Origin: Malania oleifera
Lineage: Eukaryota; Streptophyta; Magnoliopsida; Santalales; Ximeniaceae
Reading direction: 5' to 3'
DNA: 64,000 bases
NCBI RefSeq assembly: GCF_029873635.1
Contig: NC_080417.1
Location: forward strand, 27,991,682-28,055,681
Made by a program: the position numbers and the translations under genes. Below, in pieces: positions 11,865 through 23,318 of the stretch. Under the pieces are notes generated by a model that was not told the DNA's origin, ran no database searches, and worked only from the letters and a program-made list of their open reading frames with translations. Within the stretch, counting starts at the first letter, position 1. The number at the start of each line of letters is the position of its first letter.

Positions 11865-12430
11865 AGTTTTGAATGAAAGTTGTAAATAAATGTTGTGACC
11901 ATACTGGTGTTACCGATTAAAATTATTTTCTTTTAAGAGGTGTATGGATTTGAACAGGTGCTCTTATGTATTGTTTCCCATGCACTTATATGTATATAAA
12001 AGTTTTGAATGAAAATTTGTGAACATACTGGTATCAATTGCCGAGAATAAATGTTTTCTTTGAACATGTGCATGGATGGATATGGTCATTTTTAAAAGGA
12101 TACTGTGTTGAAATTTTTACAGTAATTTGATACTTTGAAAGTATATGAAAGGTTGTGAATGAAATTTGTAAACATACTGGTATTGATTTTCCAGGAAAAA
12201 TGTTTTCTTTGAACAGGTGCATGGATGAGATATGGTCATTTTGTAAAAGGAGACTTAGTTTGGCTTTTTGCAATAATTTGATACTTTGAACATGTATGAA
12301 AGTTGTGAATGAAATTTGTGAACATACTAGTATCGATTGTTTAGGAAAATTGTTTTCTTTGAACAAGTACATGGATGGGATATGGTCATTTTTTAAAAGG
12401 AGACTCTGCTGAAATTTTTACAGTAATGAT
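11865..12430. repeat. Four tandem copies of a ~150-bp repeat
   Basis: Units begin 'gtgaatgaaatttgtgaacatactggtatc' or variants at about 11870, 12006, 12157 and 12307. Each contains 'tgttttctttgaaca.gtgcatggatg..atatggtcattttt'. The period of the last three is close to 150 bp; the first is the most diverged and the last is cut short at about 12430. It lies downstream of the MULE/PMD pair and may be a subterminal repeat of that element or a local minisatellite. Confidence 0.8.
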
Positions 12431-13011
12431 TCTTTAAGTAATTGGATGCCCGCACCACGCTAAATAATTACTTGATGTTACTGATTAAGTTGACCTAGGG
12501 CTTATAATACAATATTCTTTCTTAATATCAAAATTACCTGAATATGTCTTTTGATCTTCTTTATACAAAAATATAATTTTATCTTTAAAATAAATTTAAG
12601 AAGGTAGCAGATGTTCAAATGACTCTATGCTTAACAAAAAAAAATATCAGGTAATCTTTTGCTTATATTGTATCTAACTATGACGAAAAAAGAATTTTAC
12701 AAATATATAGGTTAAGTTCCTCCTAGAGGTATATGGGGATGTCACCTTGTTTAAGGTTGATACTAGCAATGATGTTATTGTTGAAATATAGAAATATGTA
12801 ATAAAAAAAAGTCAACTTTTTTTATTACTAAGTTTAAAAAGTTCAATCAAAATATAAAATTAGTTTTTATTTTTATTTTTATTTTTCTTAAAAAAGAAGT
12901 TCAAGTTGGCTAAACACTAACTATTAAATAAATACTTTTTAAAAAATAATTTCTTATAAGTGATTACAAACAATCCTTAACTAAACTACCAAGTAAATTT
13001 AATGAGAAAAA
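12431..13011. other. AT-rich stretch without recognisable feature
   Basis: A/T-rich sequence with short homopolymer runs and no coding signal on either strand. It would lie 3' of the GLR relic on the minus strand, so it may include that gene's former 3' UTR, but no clear polyadenylation signal is seen. Confidence 0.4.
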
Positions 13012-13074
13012 TTAGCTCCAAAATGTTGAAAAATACATAGCAATCTTCAAAATTGATGATTTTTGAGTTTGTCC
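13012..13074 (-). pseudogene. GLR-like gene relic: last codons of the C-terminal tail
   Basis: When element F and one copy of its target duplication are taken out, the minus-strand frame that starts at 21980 continues here. It reads QTQKSSILKIAMYFSTFWS and ends in TAA at 13012-13014. The piece itself has no diagnostic motif. It is assigned to the GLR tail only because it is continuous in frame with the tail segment on the other side of F. Confidence 0.5.
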
Positions 13075-13914
13075 TGTAAGAACCCGACTTGAGAATTTTG
13101 GATTAAATAAATAAGAAAAGGGGAAGGAATTTAAAAAGGTGAAAACAGCGGGGCTCGTCAATGAGGCTTCTTCTCTCGTCGACGAAGTCCCTTCTACAGC
13201 TTGGTGACGAAATTCAAAGGTTTGTCGACAAGTGAATATCAAGAGATTTTGGAAATTTTGAAATATCAGGCTCGTCAACGAGGCCACGCTGTTGTCGATG
13301 AATGCCCTTTTTCTACTCGTCGACAAGTGCTCCACTTCGTCGACGAGGTTGGCCAGGTCAAAGGTCTATAAGTTGAATTTTCATTTGCTTAATGGTTAAG
13401 AAACTTAAAAATCCTCTCTTAGCCTCTCTAGAACTTGAACCACTCTTCCTCTCTTTAAGGTTTCGGGCCGACTATTACCCAAATCAATGATTTGACGTTG
13501 TTACGTGGATTAGGAGGAGAATCTCTACGTTTATAGTGGATAAGATCTTCATTCTGAGGATTTTTGAGTTTTGTTCCAAAATCGAGGTAAGCGTCCGATT
13601 TCATTTTTGGTTCAGTAGATCTATAGTGGTTGGGATTATATTGAAGTATTGTTCTTCAGTTTTTACATTTTGGGGTTCCTGTGTCGTTGTTTTGGACCGA
13701 TTAAGTTTGTGTTTCGGTTCTCAGGATAAGGTAAGGGGTTTCTATTTATATCAGTTGTTTTTGTAATCTGAATCCGTAAAACTGTGGTTTACAATTATAA
13801 ATATGTTTTGGTTACTTATTTGGGAAAATCTATCTAGTGAAATGATGGGATTTTCGAGTTAAGAGTTTTTGGAAAAATTGGGGGTTTCGGGTATTATCTC
13901 CTTTTCTGTTGGAC

Positions 13915-13965
<51 letters not shown>

Positions 13966-14987
13966 TAAATTGTAATATAAGGATGACCGTACCTTTGATA
14001 ATGTTAAACTGTATTTTCGAAGTATCTGATATGAGATTATTTTCTTACCCAAATAAGTGTGGAATGAACTGTTGTATTGAATGATGTGCTTTGTGAAAAA
14101 GCGAGCCGATTAACTACCGTACTCTGTGAGTTGTTGAAATGAGACATAGGAATGGGAGTTCCAAACTGTTCTAGGTTTTGTGAAAATGCCGAGTCGGAGT
14201 CGGCCCAAACGCCAAGGATAATTGAAGTGCGCCGGCTTATCCCCGAAGGCTGAGATGTGGAGGCCGGTGAAATAATACCGTAGGTGGAGAGTGTGAAATA
14301 TGACTTTTCATACGGGTTGATCATCGAAGGGTGTGAGTTATCTAGGTTAGTGCTGGTAGAATGTTGTGGGAGCTTATGCTATGCCAGGTTACTAGGCCTG
14401 CCATGTAATGCGGTCGGCTTAGGCCGAAGAGTGTGACGACAGTGGATAGATTGACCATGTTTTGTGAGATATATTGGAACTGAATTGTGAAAATACTAGA
14501 ATTGTGAATTGTTTATGTTTTAGTTTTGAAATAACACTCATGTGCCACACATTGATATAACCTAATTCTCCCTTATTAAAAGGTGTCTTACCCCCATCAT
14601 ACAAATATTTTTCAAGTCCTTCGAGTAGCCGATACTAGCATCCTAGCATTTCGAGAGCGTGGTTGTTGGTTAGCATTGTCTAAGTACTTGGTAAGTATTG
14701 ACCTTTGGTCGGGTTGTCATTTTTGGGTTATGTAGGCACCCGAGGGTATGTTTTGTATTATGGGGCTACATCCTTGTTTTGTATAGACTCTGGTATGGTA
14801 TTATGAATGTAATAGGTTGAATAATTCCGCTACGTATATTGTGTATGTGATTGTGGATAGGGTATACGTGAACCCTATGGGATTGGACCCTTATATTGTG
14901 TAGTGTCATGGATGGTTGTATGATACACGGATATGTTAGGTTACTAAATCATACCCTGGGGCCCATTTCTAGGTTCGAGGCATGACA
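13075..14987 (+). mobile_element. 5' LTR of Ty3/Gypsy Tekay-like element F
   Basis: An LTR of 1913 bp beginning TGTAAGAACCCGAC and ending GGCATGACA, followed two bases later by the PBS. Its partner is at 20058-21912. Target duplications are TGTCC (13070-13074) and TGTCT (21913-21917), one mismatch. It contains a TCGTCGACGA palindrome array at 13153-13350 just upstream of a TATA-like CTATAAG (about 13365), and a (TA)n run at about 13918-13962 that is roughly twice as long as in the partner. Confidence 0.93.
13153..13350 (+). repeat. TCGTCGACGA palindrome array in the 5' LTR of F
   Basis: About eight variants of the palindrome TCGTCGACGA in 198 bp, for example 'ctcgtcaatgag' at 13154, 'tctcgtcgacga' at 13174, 'ctcgtcaacgag' at 13271 and 'ttcgtcgacgag' at 13336. 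The same array, more decayed, is at 20135-20311 in the 3' LTR. The core is the same as in the LTR of the unrelated Copia element A. Confidence 0.85.
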
Positions 14988-14990
14988 ACT

Positions 14991-15007
14991 TGGTATCAGA
15001 GCTAACC
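14991..15007 (+). other. Primer binding site of element F
   Basis: TGGTATCAGAGCTAACC follows the 5' LTR after a three-base gap (ACT). The first twelve bases match the plant initiator Met tRNA primer site exactly. Confidence 0.9.
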
Positions 15008-15316
15008 TGGTTGTTAGGTCTTGTAGACTTTGTTAGGCATGATTATGTGAATATACTAGAGTATAGGATGTAGGAAATGGGTGGAGTAGGTCAAGGCTTG
15101 TCTTGTAGCTGGAGACGGATTCAGTGACGGTGTTCTGTGTTTTTCCTGGAATGATGATTTTAGTAAAATCGCAGCAAACCATTGATGGTTTCATGTTTGC
15201 GTGGTGGGGCAGACTTGGACCTGAGAGTCAAGAAGTTAAATATGATTATCCTGCAATGATTGTGTTCATTGTGCTATGATATAGGAATGCTAATATATTC
15301 CTATACAATTTTCAGA

Positions 15317-16333
15317 ATGGAGCCCAAGGATAGCAACTAGGATAGTAGTTTGGAAGGGATTGCGAGTGAAGGGTTTCCTTCCATGCCTTGGGGTTTGACT
15401 GGGCAGATTATGCAAGAAATCGGGCCAAATGTTAGGGGTCGTGAGCGTTCGCCTACTACTGCAGATAGCACCATTAAGAAGTTCACCCATATGCATCCTC
15501 CGACGTTCACAGGAGAATTCGACCCGATAGTGGCAGAAAACTAGGTGCAGAAGACAGAAAAGATTCTGAATGTTTTGCACTGCATTGACAAGTAGAAAGT
15601 TCTCTACGCTACTTTTCAACTAAGAGGAGAAGCTGAGAGATGGTGGATGGCTGTAAGTCTGCTGAAGGAGCAGAAGGCCAATCCATCAGGGATGACGTGG
15701 AGCCGCTTTAAGGAGGTATTCTTCGAGAGATACTTCCCGGCTTCCACCCATGATGCAAAGGCAGACGAGTTCTCGAGTCTAACTCAGGGGACCCTGACAG
15801 TGTAGAGTTACACAGCTAGATACATCAAGTTATCTCGCTTTGCGCTGTGTATGATATTTAACGAGGGCGAAAAGACTCGGAGGTTCGAGAAAGGTTTGAG
15901 GAAAGATATTCATAGGCTAGTGGGAATGCTACAGATTTGGGAGTTTCCTGTTCTCGTGGATAAAGCCGTTGTGGTTGAGGCTGGTCTCCTAGAGGATGAG
16001 GTGGTGCAGGATCAAAAGAAGAGGTCAATGCCTTCTGGTTCTTAAAATGGTTCTCGTTAGGGCAGTGGAAGAAGAGGAACTACGATTTGGGTAATTGCCA
16101 AGGTACGAAACTGTGGGGTCCACATGGGAACCAACCTCATGAGTGTTGTACTAGGTGCAATAGATGGCATGATGGAGAATGTTAGCCACTTTGGGGGCAA
16201 TTGTTACCGCAGTGGAAAATCGGGCCACAGTATCCAGGATTGTTGTACGCAGATGAATGATATGCCTGCACCGAGTCAGAATCGGGGAAATGATCAGGTA
16301 CCTTGGGGAAACTTTCAGGGAAACACGGCGTAG
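15317..16333 (+). pseudogene. Element F Gag, broken
   Basis: Gag of the Tekay/Del type, which would build the particle. The ATG at 15317 opens MEPKDSN. Further on are the retrotransposon Gag hallmarks LRGEAERWW (about 15625) and TWSRFKEVFFERYFP (about 15700-15740), then a nucleocapsid knuckle reading CYRSGKSGHSIQDC (about 16203), in which the second Cys has become Ser. At least six in-frame stops occur, at positions where the family has Gln or Trp (for example VAEN-stop-VQKTEK and LTV-stop-SYT), so most arose by CAG/CAA to TAG/TAA or TGG to TAG changes. Confidence 0.87.
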
Positions 16334-16339
16334 GCGAGA

Positions 16340-16744
16340 GTGTACTCACTTACTCCAGCCGATGCAGAGCATGCTGGCAACGTGGTGACAGGTACCATGT
16401 TATTACTTTCAAATAAAGTTGTTGTCTTATTTGATTCAGGAGCAGCCCACTCCTTTATATCTGCAAACTTTGTGAAATTATGTGGGGTTGAAACCCAAGT
16501 GATGGATGAGGGGTTTTCTATGGCTACACTGTTTGGGAGTATGGTGATCTATAGGAAGATGTTAGGGAACCACTCAGTGGGAATTCAGGGAAGGCAGCTA
16601 CCGCTGAACCTGGTAGTATACGATATGTTTGGTTTTAATGTTATACTGGGGATGGATTGGTTATCCTCCAGTTTTATTGTGATTGACTATCGTAGGAAAA
16701 TTGTGGTGTTCAGACCTCTTGGGAACATGAGTATGAGTTCGTAG
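16340..16744 (+). pseudogene. Element F aspartic protease region
   Basis: Retropepsin region of the Gypsy polyprotein. It contains VVLFDSGAAHSFIS with the catalytic DSGA triad intact, and FNVILGMDWLSS followed by the usual VIDYRRK.V.F segment. The frame is open for 134 codons. It is separated from Gag by a short stop-containing gap and from the reverse transcriptase by a stop at about 16742, so it was part of one polyprotein that is now broken. Confidence 0.88.
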
Positions 16745-16752
16745 GATCGTGT

Positions 16753-19700
16753 GTGTGTTCGACACCACAGATTCTATCGACAATGCAGACGAAAAGGTTA
16801 CTCTTGGATGGGTGTCAAGGGTACCTAGCTTGTGTGAAGGAACCACCTCAGAATGATCTGAAGCTCGAAGATATCCAAGTGGTTAACGAATTTTCGGATG
16901 TATTCCAGGAAGATTTACTCAGTTTACATCCTGATTATGAGGTGGAGTTTGCTATTGAATTGTTGTCGGGCAAGGCACCGATTTCTAAAGCTTCATACCG
17001 GATGGCTCCAACTGAACTTAAAGAGTTGAAGGAACAGTTACAGGAACTACTGGATAAGGGCTTTATCAGACCTAATGTTTCGCCTTGGGGAGCTCCAGTA
17101 TTGTTAGTCAAGAAGAATGACTGATCAATGAGAATGTGCATTGACTACTATGAGATCAAAAAAGTAACAGTGAAGAATCGATACTAGTTGCCTCATATAG
17201 ATGATCTGTTTGACCAGCTATAGGGAATGCAGGTCTTTTCAAAGATCGATTTACGGTGAGGGTATCATTAGGTGAAAGTTAAGACTAAGGATGTTGCGAA
17301 GACTACTTTACGAACCAGATATGGTCACTATGAGTTTCTGGTCATGCCTTTTGGGTTGACAAATGGTCTAGTAGTCTTTATAGACCTAATGAATAAGGTT
17401 TTTCATGAATACCTGGACCATTTCATAGTGGTATTCATTGGCGATATTCTGGTATATTCTAGGAGTTCAGAAGAGCATGAAAATCTTCTAAGGTTGGTGC
17501 TTCAGATACTGCGGGAAAGGAAGTCGTATGCTAAGCTGAAGAAATGTGAGTTCTGGTTAAAGTAGGTCGCATTTCTAGGCCATGTCGTGTCGGGAGGTGG
17601 TATCTCAGTTGATCTAGGTAAGAATGAAGTAGTGGTTGGCTAGGTGAAACCGAAGAGTGTGCATTAAGTTCTGAGTTTCCTAGGATTGGTAGTGTACTAC
17701 CTGTGGTTCGTGGAGGGATTCTCTAAATTGTTTGGCCCTCTAACATGGTTAACTAGGAAAGATGTAAAATTTGTTTGGACGAATGATTGTGAGCCGATTT
17801 TCCAGGAGTTGAAACATCGACTAGTCACTACTCTAGTTTTGACCATCCCATCTCGGGACGGTGGTTTTGTGATATATAGAAATGCATCTCTGAAGGGTTT
17901 GGGATGTATGCTAATGCAATAGGGGAAAGTAATTGCTTATGTTGGCAACTCAAAGAGTATGAGAAGAATTACCCCACGTATGATCTGGAGTCGGTGGCAG
18001 TGGTGTATGCACTGAAGATCTGGAGACAATACTTGTATGGTGAATTGTGTGAGATCTTCAAGGATCACAAAAGCCTCAAATACTTTTTCACACAGAAGGA
18101 GTTGAACATGAGGTAAAGGAGGTGGCTGAAACTGATCAAGAACTATGATTGCACCATTAGCTATCATCAAGGGAAAGCTAATATAGTAGCTGATGCGTTG
18201 AGTTGGAAGTCAGAGCACGCATCAATATTTGCAGTAGTAGGTTAGCATCATATCAGACAAGATCTTGAGAGTCTTCGCATGGAATTGGTGGATGGAAATC
18301 ATCAGGCTTTCATTGCTAGCTTAGTGATCCGGACGACATTATTTGAGAGGATTAAAGCCGCTCAGGCTAATGATAAGGAGTTAGTTGAGGTTGTAGATAA
18401 ATTGCGGTACGGGTTGGCTGCAGATTTTAACATCTCCGAGGGAGGTGTATAGAGGTTTGGAAATAGATTGTGTGTTCCAAATGACAAGGGGATAAGGAGG
18501 ACGATCCTAGAGGAGGTGCATCATTCCTTGTATACAGTACATCCGGGTAGCACGAAGATGTATCGGGATTTATGCGAATCATTCTGGTGGAGTGGCATGA
18601 AAAGGGAGATTGCTCGGTTTGTGGAGCAATGTCTGACGTGTCAGCAGGTAAAGGCTGAACATTAGAGGCCAGTAGGGCCGTTGTAGCCATTAAGCATCTC
18701 GGAGTGGAAATGGGAGCATATCTCCATGGACTTTGTCACTGGGTTACCACCAGCAGTTCACAAGCAAAATGTAATATGGGTGATCGTGGACAGGTTAATT
18801 AAATTTGCTCACTTTGTACCGATGAAGGTTAGCTACTCCTTAAGTAGGCTAGCGGGCCTATACGTGCAGAAGATAGTCAGAATGCACGGGGTACCGATGT
18901 CCATTGTTTCAGATTGAGACTCAAGATTTACTTCTCGATTCTGGAAGAGTTTACAGGAAGCACTGGGGACGAAGCTTACTTTAAGTATAGCGTTCTACCC
19001 CCAGACCAATGGACAGTTAGAGAGGATAATTCAGATCTTAGAGGAATATGTTACGGGCTTATGTGTTAGACTTCAGTGGTAGTTGGATTCATTTTCTATC
19101 GTTGGTGGAGTTCGCCTATAATAATAGCTTTCAAGCTAGTATCGAGATAACTCCGTTCGAAGCATTGTATGGTTGGAGGTGTCGGTCTTCTCTGTATTGG
19201 GATGAGGTTGGTGAATGGTAGGTATTGGGACACAAACTTGTGTAACAGGCTTCTGAGAAGGTCAAATTAATCAGCAATAGAATTAAATCAGCTCAGATCC
19301 GAAAAAAGAGTTATGTGGATGTTCGCCGTCTTGAGTTGGAATTCGAGGTGAGGGGTAAGATATTCCCAAGAATCGCTCCAATGAAAGGAGTGATGAGATT
19401 TGGGAGAAAGGGCATGCTAAGCCCGAGGTATATTAGACCATTTGAGGTACTTGGATGAGTAGGTCCAGTAGCCTACATGATTACACTACCCTCAGTACTC
19501 TCTCAGATCCACGAGGTATTCCACGTATCCATGTTGAGGAGGTACGTGCTGGATCCATCGCATGTGATTAATTATGAATCTTTAGATATTAGGGATGCTT
19601 TACCGTATGAGGAGATACCCCGTTCAGATTCTGAACTAGAAAGTTTAGAAGCTGCGTACCAAGGAGATACCGTTAGTGAAAGTGCTGTGGTGGAATCACG

Positions 19701-19766
19701 CGGTTGAGGAAGCTTCTTGGGAATTAGAGATGGAAATATGTTGGAAATATCTAGAACTATTTTGAG
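16753..19766 (+). pseudogene. Element F reverse transcriptase, RNase H, integrase and C-terminal chromodomain-like tail, broken
   Basis: The order PR-RT-RH-INT is that of Ty3/Gypsy. RT: SYRMAPTELKELKEQL, KGFIRPNVSPWGAPVLLVKK (about 17050-17110), VMPFGLTN (about 17342), and [13 protein letters not shown], where the second residue of the active-site Asp pair region (family FIDDILVYS) is Gly, so the enzyme is dead. RNase H: about 17760-18190. Integrase HHCC: HHSLYTVHPGSTKMYRDL with C-x2-C at about 18510-18650. Integrase core: MDFVTGLP (18726) onward. Tail: SQIHEVFHVSMLRRYV (about 19500), then WWNHAVEEASWELE, which resembles the Tekay chromodomain end, with the stop near 19766. Many stops sit where CAG or TGG is expected. 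Confidence 0.9.
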
Positions 19767-20057
19767 GAGTGATGTTTATAGGAATGGTTTGGGTAAGTAT
19801 GTGATGTATCTATTATTTAGAGTGATGTGGGTTAGTCTTTGGGAGAGTTTTGTGATATTGTGAGATCCCAAGACACTATTTATGTAACCACAGTATTCCT
19901 CCACCATAAGTGAGGGTATGTAATATATTTGGGACGGGGGTGCTATGTGGGTGGCTGCCGGCTCTTCTTATAGTCAGTTATGCATTTCATATATTGGTGA
20001 GTTAATGAGTGAGAGATTGTAAATTTCGAGGACAAAATTTTTGTAAGGAGGGGAGGT
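19767..20057 (+). other. Element F 3' non-coding region and polypurine tract
   Basis: Non-coding region between the integrase end and the 3' LTR. It finishes with TTTCGAGGACAAAATTT and a polypurine tract AAGGAGGGGAGG (20045-20056) one base from the LTR start at 20058; this tract would prime plus-strand DNA. The same GAGGAC.AAATTT block precedes the polypurine tract of element E. Confidence 0.85.
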
Positions 20058-21912
20058 TGTAAGAACCCGACCCAATAATTTTGGATTAAATAAATAAGAA
20101 AAGGGGAAGGAATTTAAAAAGGTGAAAACAGTAGGGGTCATCAACAAGGCTCATTCTCTCGTTGATGAAGTCCCTTCTACAACTCGACGATGAAATTCAG
20201 AGGTTTGTCGACGAGTGAATATCGAGAGATTATGGGAATTTTGAAATTTCAGGCTTGTCAATAAGGCCACGTCGTCGTCAACAAACGCCCTTCTTCTACT
20301 CGTCGTCGAGGTTGGCCAGGTCAAAGGTCTATAAGTTAAATTTTCATTTGCTTAATGGTTAAGAAACATAAAAAACCTCTCTCTTTCTCTCTCTAGAACT
20401 CAAACCACTCTCTCCCTCTAAGGTTTTGGGCTGTCTATTACCCAAATCAACGATCCGATGTTACTACGTGGATCAGGAGGAGAATCTCTACGTTTATAGT
20501 GGATCGGATCTTCATTATGAGGATTTTTGGGTTTTGTTCAAAAATCGAGGTAAGGGTCCAATTTCATTTTTGGTTTGGTAGATCTGTAGTGGTTGGGATT
20601 ATATTGAAGTATTGTTCTTCGATTTTTTAGGTTTTGGGTTCCTGTGTCGTTTTTTTGGACTGATTAAGTTTGTGTTTCAGTTCTCGGGATAAGGTAAAGA
20701 GATTCTGTTTATATCAATTATTTTTGTAATCTGAATCGGTAAAAATGTGGTTTACAATTATAAAGATGTTTTGGTTACTTATTCTAGTGAAATGATGGAA
20801 TTTTCGAATTAGATTTTTTGGAAAAATTGGGGGTTTTGGGTATCATCTCCTTTTTTGTCGGAAAACTATATATATATATATATATATATGATTAAATTGT
20901 AATATAAGGATGACCGTGCCTTTGATTATGTTAAACTGTATTTTCGAAGTATTTGATATGAGATTATTTGCTTACCCAAATAAGTGTGGAATGAATTGTT
21001 GTATTGAATGATGTGTTTTGTGAAAAAGTGTGCTGATTAACTATCATAGGCTGTGAGTTGTTGAAATGAGATATAGGAATGAGAGTTCCAAATTGTTCTA
21101 GGTTTTGTGAGAATGCCAAGTCAGAATTAGCCCGAATGTCGAAGATAATCAAAGCACGCCGGCTTATCCTCGAAGGCTGAGATGTGGAGGCGAGTTTAAA
21201 TAAAATCGTAGGCAGAGAGTGTGAAATATCGCTTTCTATACGGGTTGATCACTGAAGGTGTGGGTTCACCAAGTTAGCGCTGGTACAACGCCGTGGGAGC
21301 TTATGCTATGTCAGGTTACTAGGGATGCTGTGTAATGCGACCAGCTTAGGCCGAAGAGTGTGACGACACTAGATTGATTGATCGTGTTTTGTGAGATATA
21401 CTGGAACTGAATTGTGAAAATACTGAAATTGTGAAATGTTTATGTTTTACCAATAACACTCATGTGTCACACATTGATATAACCTGATTCTCCCTTACTG
21501 AGATGTGTCTCACCCCTGTCATACAAATGTTTTTTAGGTCCTTCGAGTAGTCGACACAAGCGTCCTAGTGTTTCAGGAGTGTGGTTGTTGGTTAGCATTC
21601 TCTAAGTACTTATGTAAGTACTAATCTTTGGTCGGGTTGTCATTTTTGGGTTATGTAGGCGCCCAAGGGTATGTTTTGTATTTTGAGACTAGATCCTAGT
21701 TTTGTATAGACTTTGGTATGGTGTTATGAATGTAATAGGTTGAACAATTCCGTTGCATATATATTGTGTATGTGATTGTGGATAGGGTATACGTGAATCC
21801 TACGAGGTCGGACCCTTATATTGTATAGTATCATGGATGGTTGTATGATACAGGGATATGTTAGGTTACTAAATCACACCTTGGGGCCCATTTCCGAGTT
21901 CGGGGCGTGACA
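20058..21912 (+). mobile_element. 3' LTR of element F
   Basis: An LTR of 1855 bp, the partner of 13075-14987. It begins TGTAAGAACCCGACC, ends GGGGCGTGACA and is followed by the target duplication TGTCT. By eye it aligns over its whole length with the 5' LTR, with scattered substitutions, a shorter (TA)n run (about 20866-20889) and a few small gaps. The internal palindrome array (20135-20311) has lost more of its CG steps than the 5' copy. Confidence 0.93.
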
Positions 21913-21917
21913 TGTCT

Positions 21918-22141
21918 CCTATTGGGATTCTTCCCTATTTCATCTTCCTGATCATTATAATCTGAGGGTGAACCCTCCATTTTTGTTCTTTTTTCTCTCT
22001 CTTTGAGTGATCTTCCTTCTCATCCATTATCAATAAAAGTGTCCGAATGCGCCTAGAAATAGCCTGAATATCTCCATTCTCAGATAGCCCTAGAATTGCA
22101 GTTGACAAGTCGATAGCTAAAGAGGAGTCCCGTAGAAATGC
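21918..22141 (-). pseudogene. Glutamate-receptor-like (GLR) channel gene relic, 3' exon
   Basis: Plant GLRs are ligand-gated cation channels of the plasma membrane. On the minus strand an AG acceptor (CACTTAAG) precedes GCATTTCTACGG at 22141. The exon translates AFLRDSSLAIDLSTAIL then GLSENGDIQ, matching the GLR ligand-binding S2 segment (family form AFPRDSPLAVDxSTAIL..SENGDLQ). It then jumps to RRIRTLLLIMDEKEDHSK, which resembles the cytoplasmic tail motif (..FLSFxDEKED..), so the stretch with the last membrane helix appears deleted. A one-base shift at the A-run before 21980 moves the tail (MEGSPSDYNDQEDEIGK) into another frame. Element F interrupts the tail; its last codons are at 13012-13074. 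No upstream GLR exon was found up to 23300. Confidence 0.72.
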
Positions 22142-22149
22142 CTTAAGTG

Positions 22150-23318
22150 AAATGAAAGAAAATGAAGAAAAGAGTCAAAACTCGTGTTTCTCATATGCAT
22201 AACTATTGGAGACAATATATGCCATAACATAAATCACGAACATTGTCCATAATTATTTTGGTTATCTAAAAGGAAAATCACACTTAAAACATGGGAGCCC
22301 AAAATTTCTATGCATAAATGGTAATGGAATGTTTGAGGATTAAATGATTCAGATAAATGAATCCAAATAAGACTGTTGCCTTGAATCAATGGAAACCGAA
22401 CATTATTTGTCTTCAAGAATCAATATTGTGCTTGGTAAATCAGATTATTGTTGCATGCTAATGGAAGGAGATGTCAATAGAATGGGCATGCCTTGAGGCC
22501 AATGGAACAGCGACGGTATTTTGATATGATAGAACAATAAAAAATGGTAAGTTCTCTCATTTAGCAATTAAAAATAGTAAGTTCTCTATCTCTATAAGTT
22601 ACTATTACAGGATGTATAAACTAGTTAGAGTTAGAGAAAGAAAGTGTAAAGATTAAGTAAATGTAAAATGTATAAAGGGCAAGAATGATGATGTTCTAGT
22701 GATTTTTTTTATTTTTAAAAAAATACTTAAAAGAGAGGTGCTGAAGATACTTTAAAAAGTTGTTTAATGAAAACAAATCAAAAACTTAAACCTACAAATG
22801 ACATATGAAGAAAGACTAAGAATTGAAGATTTCATTCATAATATTAGAGTCAATGAAGTAAAGATGACTTTTATAAAATATGAAAAGTAAGAAAATTAAA
22901 TGATCAGATTGCATCCCAATTAGATTTTGGAAATATCTAGGGGGATAAAGGAAGTATATGATTAATCAATCTATTTAATATTATTATAAAAATAAAAAAA
23001 ATTTATATTTTTAAAAATTTTTAAAAATTATATTTTCATTGTTTTGACTTTGTATTATAAAAATGCTAATGAAGTAGGTCATTCGTCTGCTGCTTATGAT
23101 TGTAACCTTTTGTTTGTTAATGTACTAATTTTAGGGTAACACTTTTATGAATGACTTTCTAATTTTTTAAATATTTTTAATGCAAATGCGTTCACATGGT
23201 GTAAATATAATAATTTCATCAAATTATTAAGTGTTCAAAAATCTTAAAAGGATAAAAAGAATACAAGTTTTTAAATTTACAAAAAATAAAAAAAAACATG
23301 CACAATAAATTTCGTTAT
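22150..23318. other. AT-rich non-coding stretch
   Basis: I see no gene, repeat boundary or RNA gene. The first part would be the intron upstream of the GLR exon (minus strand). Homopolymer-rich A/T sequence occupies 22900-23300. Confidence 0.4.
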
